A stretch of DNA of 64,000 bases, from the NCBI RefSeq assembly GCF_000518605.1, contig NZ_KI912462.1, positions 141,381 through 205,380 on the forward strand, written 5' to 3'. Within the stretch, counting starts at the first letter, position 1, and each line of letters opens with the position of its first letter. The notes beneath the pieces were generated by a model, which made no database searches, was not told where the DNA came from, and saw nothing but the letters and a program-made list of their open reading frames with translations. The stretch is from Shewanella fidelis ATCC BAA-318. GTDB lineage: Bacteria; Pseudomonadota; Gammaproteobacteria; Enterobacterales; Shewanellaceae. A program made the position numbers and the translations under genes. This document shows, piece after piece, positions 54,182 to 63,104 of this stretch.

Positions 54182-55039
54182 TTATGCTTCCATACAGCCT
54201 TTAAGCTTATTCATGGCATTCTTTTCTAATTGCCTGATACGCTCTGCCGACACTTGGTAAGTTGCGGCTAAGTCTTGCAATGTGGTCTTGTCTTCATCTA
54301 ACCAGCGCGCTCTTAGAATATGCTGACTACGTTCATCAAGCGTTTTAATTGCCGACAATAGGCGAGCCTGAGTATTTTGCTCCCAGTTGTCATTTTCAAC
54401 TTGAGACGCTAAATCTGAAGAGTGATCCTCAAGATAATGCATTGGTGCATAATCTTGTTCATCATCATTATCGCTAGCCAGATCGAATGCAGGATCTTGC
54501 GCTGCCATACGTGATTCCATTTCAGTCACATCGGCTTTTGACACCCCTAGGCTGTCAGCCACCATGCCCACTTCACTATCGCTAAACCAACCTAGACGCT
54601 TTTTAGCCTTGCGAAGATTAAAGAACAACTTACGTTGTGCCTTAGTTGTAGCCACTTTAACAATGCGCCAGTTTTTCAGTACATATTCGTGAATTTCAGC
54701 TTTAATCCAATGCACTGCAAATGAAACCAAGCGTACACCAACATCGGGATCAAAACGTTTAACCGCTTTCATCAAACCTATGTTGCCTTCTTGAATTAGG
54801 TCAGCTTGTGGTAGGCCATAACCTGAGTAGCCTTTAGCCACATGAACCACAAAACGTAGATGCGACATAATCAGCTCTTTAGCCGCCTGTAGATCGCCCG
54901 TTTCTTGTAGACGCTTCGCTAGCTCATATTCTTTATCAGCTTCCAACATTGGAATGTTGTGTGCCGAATGAACATAAGACTCGAGGCTGCCACTACTTTG
55001 GGGAACCATCAGTGCCATTGATTGCGCTTGATCTGTCAT
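54182..55039 (-). CDS. rpoH: RNA polymerase sigma-32 factor RpoH
   Basis: A 285-residue heat-shock sigma factor. Region 2 (LIQEGNIGLMKAVKRFDPDVGVRLVSF), the RpoH box after it (KLFFNLRKAKKRLGW, residues ~138-152) and region 4.2 (TLQDLAATYQVSAERIRQLEKNAMNKL) are all present. It follows ftsYEX in the classic gammaproteobacterial order. The 264-bp upstream gap suggests its own regulated promoter. Confidence 0.96.
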   Translation of the reverse strand: MTDQAQSMALMVPQSSGSLESYVHSAHNIPMLEADKEYELAKRLQETGDLQAAKELIMSHLRFVVHVAKGYSGYGLPQADLIQEGNIGLMKAVKRFDPDVGVRLVSFAVHWIKAEIHEYVLKNWRIVKVATTKAQRKLFFNLRKAKKRLGWFSDSEVGMVADSLGVSKADVTEMESRMAAQDPAFDLASDNDDEQDYAPMHYLEDHSSDLASQVENDNWEQNTQARLLSAIKTLDERSQHILRARWLDEDKTTLQDLAATYQVSAERIRQLEKNAMNKLKGCMEA

Positions 55040-55303
55040 TTACGCTCCTACTACTTTCTTACAAAGGTCTTGCTAAAAACTGCTAAACGAACCATTCATT
55101 ACTGAAATGGACAGTGAACTATCGACTAAATGACAAAATATGTCAACCATCGTACTTATCTAATATGTATCAATATGCACTAAGCCTAGCCAAATTTTGC
55201 TGCAAATCACTGCCAACAAAATATTACACCTAGTGATAGGCAACGCAAATGAAACAAAGTTCATCTTTTAAGCAAACCACCAAGTTTAAACTGTAACCTT
55301 TTA

Positions 55304-56269
55304 TTATGACGGTTCTATGGCACGCAAATGCTGACGCACCGACAGGTAGGAACCCAGCCAGCCTAGAAATGAAGCTAACAGCACCAACTGACCTAGCTCT
55401 GCAACAGTAAGCGATTCCATATGTAAGCTACTGCCGTATAAACCAAGTAACTCGGCCAGTGCAGAATCTAAATACCAAACCAATAAGTTGATAATCACCC
55501 AAGCGAGGAAACCGCCGATAACCCCATACCAAATACCGGTATATAAAAATGGCCGCTGAATAAAAGCTTCTGTTGCGCCCACCAATTTCATCACTTCTAT
55601 TTCAGTACGGCGATTCATAATAGCTAAACGAATAGTGTTACCTATGACCAATACCACCGCCAATACTAACAATGCTGCAATGGCCATTACTGTGCGTTCT
55701 AGCAATTTCACTACCGCTTGCAATCGCTCTAGCCACTCTATATCTAAGCGACCAAAACTCACTTCAGGCTCTTGCTCAAGCTTACGCAGTAACTCACGCG
55801 CTCCGGTAGGGCTTGAATACTTAACACTGGGCGTGACCATCACTACTGCTGGCAGTGGATTAGAATCTAAATAAGATAGCGCTTCACCAAACCCCGATAG
55901 ACGCTGAAACTCCTCTAACGCCTCATCACGATTGATGTAATTAATATTGCTGATCTCTGGATACACATTGATCCGAGCAATAAGACTTTGAATGGCGGTT
56001 TCACTGCGCCCTTCATCAATAAACAGTGAGATTTCAGCAGCACTATTCCAAGACTCAGTGATGGTTTCAGCATTTTTGACCAAGACTTGCAATGCTGCTG
56101 GTAAGCTAAGGCTCACCCCCAATACCGCCATCGTCATAATCGATGACAATGGATTACGCCATAACTCCCCCATGCTCGCCATTGCATGTTGGATATGACG
56201 GATAAAAAACATCACGATACGCCCTGAAAGCGGTAATTTACTGCGATTGAGTTGAGGTTGCTGGCTCAT
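55304..56269 (-). CDS. ftsX: Cell division protein FtsX
   Basis: A 321-residue permease-like membrane protein that links FtsE to periplasmic amidase activation at the septum. One N-terminal transmembrane segment (SSIMTMAVLGVSLSLPAALQVL), a periplasmic domain of about 110 residues, and three C-terminal membrane segments are present. It starts 9 bp after ftsE. Confidence 0.94.
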   Translation of the reverse strand: MSQQPQLNRSKLPLSGRIVMFFIRHIQHAMASMGELWRNPLSSIMTMAVLGVSLSLPAALQVLVKNAETITESWNSAAEISLFIDEGRSETAIQSLIARINVYPEISNINYINRDEALEEFQRLSGFGEALSYLDSNPLPAVVMVTPSVKYSSPTGARELLRKLEQEPEVSFGRLDIEWLERLQAVVKLLERTVMAIAALLVLAVVLVIGNTIRLAIMNRRTEIEVMKLVGATEAFIQRPFLYTGIWYGVIGGFLAWVIINLLVWYLDSALAELLGLYGSSLHMESLTVAELGQLVLLASFLGWLGSYLSVRQHLRAIEPS

Positions 56270-56278
56270 TATTTATCC

Positions 56279-56971
56279 TCAATTAATGCCAATGCTGTCT
56301 TGAGAGCTGATCTCTTCTGCACCTAACACCCGACCTTGTTTAAGGGTTAAAGTACGGTATTTCATGCGCGCAATCAGACCTAAATCATGGGTCGCAATAA
56401 GCACAGTAGTACCTGCATCATTAAAGGTTTCAAATAGACGTAGAATATCCATCGACAACTTAGGATCTAAGTTACCAGTTGGCTCATCGGCAAGCAGTAA
56501 AGGCGGCTTATTAACAATCGCACGGGCAATACCGACCCGTTGTTGCTCACCGCCCGATAGCATGATGGGGTTATGACGCTCTTTACCGTACAAACCAACC
56601 ATATCAAGTGCGCCAGCAACACGCTTACGAATTTCACCAATAGAAAAACCCTCAATCATCAATGGCAACGCCACGTTATCGAACACGCTTTTGTTCATTA
56701 ATAAGTGGTGGTTTTGAAAAATCATACCGATATCACGACGCAAATAAGGCACTTGGGAGCGACTAACCTTTGCAATATCATGGCCATTAATTGAAACGCG
56801 ACCGCCGTTTGCTCTTTCAATAACGGTGATCAGCTTAAGCAGCGTACTCTTACCCGCGCCAGAATGACCAGTTAAAAAGGCCATTTCACCACGCTTTATA
56901 TGAAAACTCACATCCGACAAGGCTTTTTGGCCACCGGGATAGACTTTACTTACCTGCTCAAATCGAATCAT
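56279..56971 (-). CDS. ftsE: Cell division ATP-binding protein FtsE
   Basis: About 230 residues. Walker A GHSGAGKST, ABC signature LSGGEQQRVGIA and Walker B LLLADEPTGNLD are intact. The protein most likely starts MIRFEQVSKVYPGG at 56971; a longer frame to 57010 would start inside the hairpin that separates it from ftsY. FtsE drives conformational change in FtsX using ATP at the divisome. Confidence 0.94.
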   Translation of the reverse strand: MIRFEQVSKVYPGGQKALSDVSFHIKRGEMAFLTGHSGAGKSTLLKLITVIERANGGRVSINGHDIAKVSRSQVPYLRRDIGMIFQNHHLLMNKSVFDNVALPLMIEGFSIGEIRKRVAGALDMVGLYGKERHNPIMLSGGEQQRVGIARAIVNKPPLLLADEPTGNLDPKLSMDILRLFETFNDAGTTVLIATHDLGLIARMKYRTLTLKQGRVLGAEEISSQDSIGIN

Positions 56972-57003
56972 TGAATAAGATTTCTTGTTAGTTGGCATTA
57001 ATA

Positions 57004-57024
57004 AAAGCACCCCGCAGGGTGCTT
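57004..57024 (-). terminator. Terminator-like hairpin between ftsY and ftsE
   Basis: Perfect 8-bp stem AAGCACCC / GGGTGCTT with loop CGCA, followed on the minus strand by TTTTAT. It lies between the ftsY stop (57056) and the ftsE start (56971) and may reduce read-through. Confidence 0.55.
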
Positions 57025-57055
57025 ATCTTTCAATCACGCTAGATATAAGCTAACG

Positions 57056-59050
57056 TTATTTCGCGTCTTTGTCGTCTTTTGTTTGGCTAAATAAAGCTTC
57101 GATAAAGTCTTTAGCGTCAAAGGTACGAAGGTCATCAATCTGCTCACCAACACCAATATGACGAATTGGAATTCCAAACTTATCTGCAATCGCGAAAATA
57201 ACACCACCTTTCGCCGTACCATCTAGCTTACTGATAGTAATACCGGTTACGCCAACAGCCTCTTGGAATAGTTGTGCCTGACTTATCGCGTTTTGACCAG
57301 TGCTTGCATCTAACGTTAGCATGACCTCGTGTGGTGCTGTTTCATCTTGCTTTTTCATCACTCGCACGACTTTTTTCAGCTCATCCATTAGATGTGCTTT
57401 ATTCTGTAAGCGACCCGCTGTATCTGCGATAAGTACGTCAACATTACGTGCTCGCGCAGCTTGTAATGCATCAAATAAAACTGAAGCACTGTCTGCACCA
57501 GTGTGCTGGGCAATCACAGGGATATCATTACGTTGCCCCCAAACTTGCAGTTGCTCTACCGCCGCTGCGCGGAAGGTATCACCCGCAGCTAACATCACTG
57601 ATTTACCTTGCGCTTGATACTGTTTAGCAAGCTTACCAATGGTGGTCGTTTTACCAACGCCGTTGACACCAACCATTAAGATCACAAACGGACCATCAGC
57701 ATTTTCTGGGATCAAAGGTGCTGATACTGGATCTAGCGTTTTCTGCATCTCTTCACGAAGAAGATCGTACAGAGCTTCACCATCTTTAAGCTGTTTACGG
57801 CTTGCTTGTTCAGTTAAGCTATTAATTAAACGCGTCGTAGTTTCAACACCCACATCAGCAATTAATAGCTGCTCTTCAAGCTCTTCAAATAGATCATCAT
57901 CAATCTTTTTACCGCTGAATAAGCCAATAAAACCACTACCGATACTCTCGCTGGTGCGCTTTAAGCCACGCTTTAAGCGCGCAAACAAGCCTTCTTTTAC
58001 CGGTTTAGCTTGTGGCTCAGGTTGTTCTGCTGCTTGCTCGGCAGCAATACGTTCAGCTTCGATACGCTCTGCTTCTGCTTGCTCTGCGGCAATACGCTCA
58101 GCCTCGATGCGTGCAGCTTCTGCTTGCTCAGCGGCAACACGTTCAGCCTCGATGCGTGCAGCTTCTGCTTGCTCTGCGGCAACACGTTCAGCTTCGATAC
58201 GTGCTGCTTCTGCTTGCTCAGCAGCAATACGTTCAGCTTCGATACGTGCAGCTTCTGCTTGCTCGGCGGCAACACGTTCGGCTTCGATGCGTGCTGCTTC
58301 TGCTTGCTCAGCCGCAACACGTTCGGCTTCGATGCGTGCAGCTTCTGCTTGCTCGGCAGCAATACGTTCAGCTTCGATTCGTGCAACTTCTGCTTGCTCT
58401 GCAGCAACACGTTCAGCTTCGATACGTGCTGCTTCTGCTTGCTCAGCTGCCATGCGTTCAGCTTCAATACGTGCTGCTTCTGCTTGCTCGGCTGCCATAC
58501 GTTCAGCTTCGATACGCACGGCTTCCGCTTGCTCTTCTAAAATACGAGCCTCTGCAATAGCCGCCTGCTCTGCAGCGACTTTTTGCGCCTCAGCTTGTTC
58601 TGCGGCAAAACGTTCAGCTTCAATTCTCTGCGCTTCTGCTTGCTCGGCGGCAATACGTTCAGCTTCGATACGTGCTGTTTCTGCTTGCTCAGCAGCAACA
58701 CGTTCAGCTTCGATACGTGCAGCTTCTGCTTGCTCTGCGGCAACACGTTCAGCTTCGATACGTGCAGCTTCTGCTTGCTCTGCGGCAACACGTTCTGCTT
58801 CGATACGTGCAGCTTCTGCTTGCTCTGCGGCAATACGTTCTGCTTCGATACGTGCAGCTTCTGCTTGCTCTGCGGCAATACGCTCAGATTCAATTCGTTC
58901 AGCTTCAATGCGAGCTTGTTCTGCAGCTTGTTCGGCCGCCAGTCTTTCCTGCTCCTGCTGTTGTTGTGCTAATTTTGCCGCTTCAGCAGCTTCCGCTTCT
59001 TCTTTAGACTTATCCCTGCGGAACCAGGAAAAAAAACCTTTCTTTGCCAT
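57056..59050 (-). CDS. ftsY: Signal recognition particle receptor FtsY with an expanded repeat domain
   Basis: A 664-residue FtsY, longer than the ~500 residues of E. coli. The NG GTPase domain (residues ~360-660) is complete: GVNGVGKTTTIGKLA, DTFRAAAVEQL, DTAGR and TKLDGTAKGG. The acidic N-terminal A domain is expanded by about 18 tandem 15-residue units of the type EAARIEAERIAAEQA (residues ~44-345), predicting a long charged coiled coil. It receives ribosome-SRP complexes at the membrane. The gene heads the ftsY-ftsE-ftsX run. Confidence 0.95.
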   Translation of the reverse strand: MAKKGFFSWFRRDKSKEEAEAAEAAKLAQQQQEQERLAAEQAAEQARIEAERIESERIAAEQAEAARIEAERIAAEQAEAARIEAERVAAEQAEAARIEAERVAAEQAEAARIEAERVAAEQAETARIEAERIAAEQAEAQRIEAERFAAEQAEAQKVAAEQAAIAEARILEEQAEAVRIEAERMAAEQAEAARIEAERMAAEQAEAARIEAERVAAEQAEVARIEAERIAAEQAEAARIEAERVAAEQAEAARIEAERVAAEQAEAARIEAERIAAEQAEAARIEAERVAAEQAEAARIEAERVAAEQAEAARIEAERIAAEQAEAERIEAERIAAEQAAEQPEPQAKPVKEGLFARLKRGLKRTSESIGSGFIGLFSGKKIDDDLFEELEEQLLIADVGVETTTRLINSLTEQASRKQLKDGEALYDLLREEMQKTLDPVSAPLIPENADGPFVILMVGVNGVGKTTTIGKLAKQYQAQGKSVMLAAGDTFRAAAVEQLQVWGQRNDIPVIAQHTGADSASVLFDALQAARARNVDVLIADTAGRLQNKAHLMDELKKVVRVMKKQDETAPHEVMLTLDASTGQNAISQAQLFQEAVGVTGITISKLDGTAKGGVIFAIADKFGIPIRHIGVGEQIDDLRTFDAKDFIEALFSQTKDDKDAK
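58030..58920 (-). repeat. 45-bp tandem repeats inside ftsY
   Basis: About 18 copies of a 45-bp unit coding for the 15-residue coiled-coil repeat (core RIEAER). One interruption lies near 58515-58610 (AEAQKVAAEQAAIAEARILEEQ). Copies differ mainly at third codon positions and at I/V/M. The repeats keep other frames open too, giving false long frames on the + strand. Confidence 0.9.
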
Positions 59051-59275
59051 GTGTTATACCGGTGCTCAAATCGCTGTACATAAATGCATTAGGGTGGAGG
59101 ACGTTATATCAAAATTACGCTTAAATTACGCTGATAAAAACAGCAAAAAAGCATTTCAAGCAGATTACATCTACGGCTTTTTACCATTTGGCTATGCTTT
59201 GATATAAAATAGCGCCCTTAATTTAGACGCCATAGTCTACCACTTTCTTTCAATAGGCAAAATCACGAGGACACC

Positions 59276-59899
59276 ATGGTCAAAAAAAGACCTTCTAGCG
59301 GTCAAGTTAGGATAATTTCAGGCCAATGGCGATCTCGCAAATTACCGATCCATGATCTTGAGGGGTTACGCCCGACAACAGATCGCGTGCGCGAGACCCT
59401 GTTTAACTGGATAGCTAACGATGTTCGTGGCTCAAGAGTGCTAGATTGCTTTGCAGGCAGCGGCGCATTAAGCCTTGAATCTTTATCTCGCTACGCCAGT
59501 TACGCGAAGATTTTCGAGTTACAAGCACAAGCGGCAAAGCAGCTCGTTGCCAATCTCGCTACGCTAAAGTGTGATAATGCAGATGTCATTAAAGGTGACA
59601 GTCTAGCCTTATTGGCTAACAAGCCAAACCAAGGCTTTGATTTGGTATTTATCGACCCACCTTTTAGAAAGTCTTTGGCTGAAAAGAGCATTGCGCTACT
59701 TGATGAGTATCAGTGGCTTAATCAAGACGCATTAATCTATGTCGAGACTGAAAGTGAAATCAGCTTACTGAATGTGCCCGCGAGCTGGGAAATGCTAAAA
59801 GAGAAGAAAGCCGGGCAAGTGATCTATCGTTTATATCAGTACTCTGCAATTAATGAGCACACAGACAACGATGACTGTAACATCGAGGAAAACAACTAA
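59276..59899 (+). CDS. rsmD: 16S rRNA (guanine-966-N2)-methyltransferase RsmD
   Basis: A 207-residue methyltransferase. The N-terminal motif RIISGQWRSRKLP...LRPTTDRVRETLFNWI, the SAM motif LDCFAGSGALSLESLSR and the catalytic FIDPPFRK define RsmD. It is divergent from ftsY, as in E. coli, and its stop codon directly abuts the next gene. Confidence 0.95.
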   Translation: MVKKRPSSGQVRIISGQWRSRKLPIHDLEGLRPTTDRVRETLFNWIANDVRGSRVLDCFAGSGALSLESLSRYASYAKIFELQAQAAKQLVANLATLKCDNADVIKGDSLALLANKPNQGFDLVFIDPPFRKSLAEKSIALLDEYQWLNQDALIYVETESEISLLNVPASWEMLKEKKAGQVIYRLYQYSAINEHTDNDDCNIEENN

Positions 59900-60181
59900 A
59901 TGAAAGCCATGTTAGTGTTAGGCAAACTTATCACAGGTTTTGCATGGATAATGATGCTTTACAACCTAATGGTACCTTTTGCCGGTAATATTGCTGTGGT
60001 ACTCAATATTTTGTTTGCAATGACAATTTTAATGCATTGCTTTCAGACTCTCATTTTTCACACTATGTTTAAATCGCTATTGCCACTGAAGAAATCTGAC
60101 TATCTGCAGGTATTCCTATTTGGGGTGTTCAGCCTACTTCACTATCGCAAACAAGTTTTAGACAAACAACCTCAAGACTAA
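59900..60181 (+). CDS. DUF1145 small membrane protein (YhhL-like)
   Basis: A 93-residue protein with two transmembrane segments (residues ~10-25 and ~28-52) and the family's HCFQTLIFHTMF segment. It begins directly after the rsmD stop, the same arrangement as E. coli rsmD-yhhL. Function unknown. Confidence 0.85.
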   Translation: MKAMLVLGKLITGFAWIMMLYNLMVPFAGNIAVVLNILFAMTILMHCFQTLIFHTMFKSLLPLKKSDYLQVFLFGVFSLLHYRKQVLDKQPQD

Positions 60182-60194
60182 ATTCTAAATTCTA

Positions 60195-60296
60195 GGTTCT
60201 TGGTTCCAAGGTTCTTGGTTCCAAGGTTCTTGGTTCCAAGGTTCCAAGGTTCCTAGGTCCTAGATTCTCAATTCCAAGTCCTAGGTCCTAGATTCT
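60195..60296. repeat. Low-complexity GGTTCC-type repeats
   Basis: Three exact tandem copies of the 15-bp unit GGTTCTTGGTTCCAA (60195-60239), followed by degenerate copies built from GGTTCC, CCTAGGTCCTAG and ATTCCAAG. The stretch lies between the DUF1145 gene and the cymA terminator. Confidence 0.85.
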
Positions 60297-60314
60297 AAGT
60301 TGGCTATTAAAAAC

Positions 60315-60340
60315 AAAAAAGCCCCAATTAAGGGGCTTTT
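60315..60340. terminator. Intrinsic terminator of cymA
   Basis: Stem AAAAGCCCC / GGGGCTTTT with loop AATTAA. The uridine tract on the minus strand serves cymA; it can also end transcripts from rsmD-DUF1145. Confidence 0.8.
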
Positions 60341-60403
60341 AGTGTTTTGACTTGCAGCGCAAAAGTCTGCGTCGTTACTTTACTCTAGGCTTATACCTGA
60401 GGA

Positions 60404-60967
60404 TTATCCTTTTGGATAAACGTGAGCAACGCCTTTATGACAGTCTACACAAGTCTTACGCTTGTCTTCTTCTTTCTTGAAGTTGTTAGCGTGCATTCTC
60501 TTAGCCATTTTCTTCATAGTGTCAGGCTGGTTCTCGTAGATACGAGAGTGACAGTGTTGACAGTTAGCAGAATCGTTGCCTTTGAAGTACTTAAGCGCTA
60601 GATCAGCTTGCTCTTTACGGTTTTCATCCAACCACTCTTGAGTGTTGAAACCATCGATTGTTAGGTAACCGTATAGATCTTTAGAAACGATGATCTTCTT
60701 CACTAGGTACTTAACTGGGTTGTGTGGAAGGTGACAATCTTGACACTGTACCACGATACCAGCACTACCACCGCCGTGAGCAGACGCTAACACTTCATCT
60801 TTCAATGAGTGATTGCTGTGACAGCTCATACAGAACTCATCTGTACTTGTTGCGTGTAAAGTTTGCTGTGTAGCAAAGTAGCCTACAACACCGACAACGA
60901 CACCGATAATCAGCAATGCCAGAATCGAAATTTTTGCGCTGGGTTTAAATAGTGCTCGCCAGTTCAT
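60404..60967 (-). CDS. cymA: Membrane-anchored tetrahaem menaquinol dehydrogenase CymA
   Basis: A 187-residue NapC/NirT-family cytochrome, the same length as CymA of S. oneidensis. One N-terminal transmembrane helix (residues ~13-33) anchors a periplasmic domain with four haem motifs: CMSCH, CQDCH, CQHCH and CVDCH. CymA oxidises menaquinol and supplies periplasmic reductases, including DMSO and fumarate-type enzymes. The ATG at 60967 is chosen over the GTG before it because of the GGAG 7 nt upstream. It is monocistronic. Confidence 0.95.
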   Translation of the reverse strand: MNWRALFKPSAKISILALLIIGVVVGVVGYFATQQTLHATSTDEFCMSCHSNHSLKDEVLASAHGGGSAGIVVQCQDCHLPHNPVKYLVKKIIVSKDLYGYLTIDGFNTQEWLDENRKEQADLALKYFKGNDSANCQHCHSRIYENQPDTMKKMAKRMHANNFKKEEDKRKTCVDCHKGVAHVYPKG

Positions 60968-60970
60968 CAC

Positions 60971-61352
60971 TCTTCTCCAAGTATTTAATTTTTTCCGATG
61001 ATTTAATTCATCTTTAATTTATGCGTTCCATTATAAACCAGATCTTACTCATTGATCTGGGACTAAAAGCGCAAAATGAGACATGGCTCTAACTCTGTCC
61101 TTGCCGCCAAAAGCGCTCATTTTATATGCGTCTTTACTAAAGCTAATCTAAAGCCTTGATATTCGCAAGGTTACTTATCATCTATCCTTATAAAATAATG
61201 ATTTAAGGTATTTAGTTTGAACTTCTTTTAGATGTAAAACTGCGGGGTAGAACACATTAAAATTCAAAAAATTTGTGATTTTTTGAAACTTTTTATCACA
61301 ATCAAAGGTCTTTATTTTCATCGCAACAAGATTGCTAAACGCAAAGGTTTAT
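60971..61352. other. Intergenic region between cymA and the Cys-rich protein gene
   Basis: Divergent promoters. Near cymA is an inverted repeat of AAAATGAG (about 61072-61081) and CTCATTTT (about 61125-61133). Near the other gene is TTGTGAT-N15-ATCACAA (61273-61301). No gene seen. Confidence 0.6.
61273..61301. promoter_or_regulatory. Inverted repeat TTGTGAT-N15-ATCACAA
   Basis: Perfect 7-bp arms separated by 15 bp, 52 bp upstream of the Cys-rich protein start. The spacer is too long for one CRP site. It could be an operator of a metal-responsive or other regulator. Confidence 0.4.
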
Positions 61353-61814
61353 ATGGGCAAGCAAATCGCTTATTTAGCATTTTTAGTCACTATTATGGGG
61401 CAATTTATTCTTGCGCCAGTGATGGCAATGCCTAAATACTTTGTTGCGAACACCCATTCTATGGCACAGCAAAATGCAACTATCCAGCCGTCGCTGACAC
61501 AAGCCACGTTGTTCAATCAAGCTACGCAACTCGATAACTTGCATGAAGCAACAAGCATTGATCTGGCCAATAACAGTGAAAATTGTGATTCAAACGTGAG
61601 TTTGCATCAGTCAATCAAAGTTGATTGTGATGCTGTTTGTGAACAACTAACTGCTAGCAACTGTGTGTCACATTGTATTTCAACTCCTGGAATAACGGAT
61701 GATTCACAGCTCACCTTATTAATTAGCAACTCAAGCAGTAGCATTCAAACCCATTTCTGGTCGCTACAGACTGTAGAGCTTGCTTCCAAAAATCCCCCTC
61801 CGATTAACGCATAA
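61353..61814 (+). CDS. Small Cys-containing exported protein, unknown function
   Basis: About 153 residues. A signal or membrane segment (KQIAYLAFLVTIMGQFILAPVMA) is followed by a Ser/Asn-rich linker and a Cys cluster (CDSN...VDCDAVCEQLTASNCVSHCIS). The C-terminus KNPPPINA resembles DLKPPIA of the protein at 62550, so the two may be related. The layout recalls short copper-locus proteins (CopL/DUF2946 type), but I cannot assign a family. The start at 61353 follows AAAGG. Confidence 0.6.
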   Translation: MGKQIAYLAFLVTIMGQFILAPVMAMPKYFVANTHSMAQQNATIQPSLTQATLFNQATQLDNLHEATSIDLANNSENCDSNVSLHQSIKVDCDAVCEQLTASNCVSHCISTPGITDDSQLTLLISNSSSSIQTHFWSLQTVELASKNPPPINA

Positions 61815-62012
61815 GCTTTATTTCATCGTATCTAGGAGGCTTGGACAACAGCGCTTTGCAACGGCAAGCATTCACTAAGTCTCCCTTAGCAACAGATTAC
61901 GGCAAAACTGCCTACAAATGGTTGGTAGTTAGCCATCAAGTGCCGCGCATCAATATGCTTAAACGTAATGCGCTGCACCAAAGCTATTATTTGAAATGTT
62001 TCGGAGCTTATT

Positions 62013-62432
62013 ATGAAAAAATTTATCAGCGTTATCACACTATCTTTAGCTAGCTTTATGTCATCAGCAGCTTCTGTCTCTTTCCCTGAAGCCATTGATG
62101 TATTGGCTGTTAATGGCCTAAATAATGTCGATGGTCGCTATCTTGAACTAGATCAAGGCCATAACCTTATTGAAGTTAGATACAGTGATCTATTTGAGGC
62201 AAGCGCTGAAGATAGCAACTGGGTGAGATCTGAACCGCTTTACCTCTATCTAGATTTTGACGTCGCCAGTCACTATCAAGCTCTTATCCCTAATATAAGA
62301 ACTGAAGAAGATGCCTACTTATTTATCGAAAACCCAATGCTGCAACTGAGAGATGCTAAGGGTGGTGAAAAGCAACTAAGTTTAATGACTCACAGCCAAC
62401 TGATGGCCAAATTACTCTTGCCTCAGCAATAG
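62013..62432 (+). CDS. YccT-like (DUF2057) exported protein, short
   Basis: A 139-residue protein with signal peptide (KKFISVITLSLASFMSSAASV) and the DUF2057 pattern: SFPEAIDVLAVNGLN at the mature N-terminus, LDQGHNLIEVRYSDLFE, and PLYLYLDFDVASHYQALIP. Full-length YccT is about 220 residues, so this one lacks the C-terminal part. It is not evidently disrupted. Function unknown. Confidence 0.72.
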   Translation: MKKFISVITLSLASFMSSAASVSFPEAIDVLAVNGLNNVDGRYLELDQGHNLIEVRYSDLFEASAEDSNWVRSEPLYLYLDFDVASHYQALIPNIRTEEDAYLFIENPMLQLRDAKGGEKQLSLMTHSQLMAKLLLPQQ

Positions 62433-62549
62433 TATAGAGCATTAAAAAGTGAACTCGGCTGCACATTGAACAGAGCAATTTGTGAAGTTTATCAATGTGT
62501 CAGCCAATTCCTATGATAGACTTAGCAAAGCACATTAATTGGAAACATC

Positions 62550-62972
62550 ATGTTTAGCATTATTCGCCGTCATACATTATTAGCTATTACGCTACTCGCT
62601 TTGTTGAGTCAGCTAGTGCTAGCTAATGGATCATTGATGGTCGCAAATGCAATGGCTGATGATATGCCGATGATGAGCATGCAAGACGGTGCAGATTGTC
62701 ATCAAACGACAATGGATATGGACGCCTCTGATAACTGCTGTGAGAATGAAGCTAATATGCAAGTAATAGCTGAACACTCACCTAATTGCTGTAGTGGCAG
62801 TGGTAGTTGTCAAAATGACTGTAGTCATTGTTTGGTTATTTCTGTAACAGGTACTCTGTTTAGCGTGTCGCCTTGGCCGGGCTTCAGCGCATCCGATATT
62901 GCAACGGCCACTCCTATGCCTCATTTCCACTCTATTTCATTGCCACAAGATTTAAAACCTCCGATTGCATAA
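62550..62972 (+). CDS. Small Met/Cys/His-rich exported protein near a metal efflux gene
   Basis: A 140-residue protein. Its N-terminus is a signal or membrane segment (LLAITLLALLSQLVLANGS). It has many potential metal ligands: DDMPMMSMQDGADCHQ, DNCCENEANM, NCCSGSGSCQNDCSHC. It ends DLKPPIA. This composition and its place before the heavy-metal-binding gene suggest a periplasmic or membrane copper-handling protein (CopL/DUF2946-like), but this is not proven. Confidence 0.6.
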   Translation: MFSIIRRHTLLAITLLALLSQLVLANGSLMVANAMADDMPMMSMQDGADCHQTTMDMDASDNCCENEANMQVIAEHSPNCCSGSGSCQNDCSHCLVISVTGTLFSVSPWPGFSASDIATATPMPHFHSISLPQDLKPPIA

Positions 62973-63104
62973 CCTGAGGCGCCAGTCTCTATGCAAGATA
63001 AAAAAATCGTTATTAATCTTAATCAGCAATTATTTAAGCCGTTAATTGTACTGCTGCTTGCTTCAAGCACAGCTATTCGGCCATCTGTATGATGGAGTTG
63101 AGTT

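Noticed and set aside
57639..59207. Long open frame (522 codons) on the + strand opposite ftsY
   Set aside because: It is produced by the 45-bp repeats, codes for monotonous SACSAAIRSASIRAA-like sequence, and the opposite strand encodes a clear FtsY.
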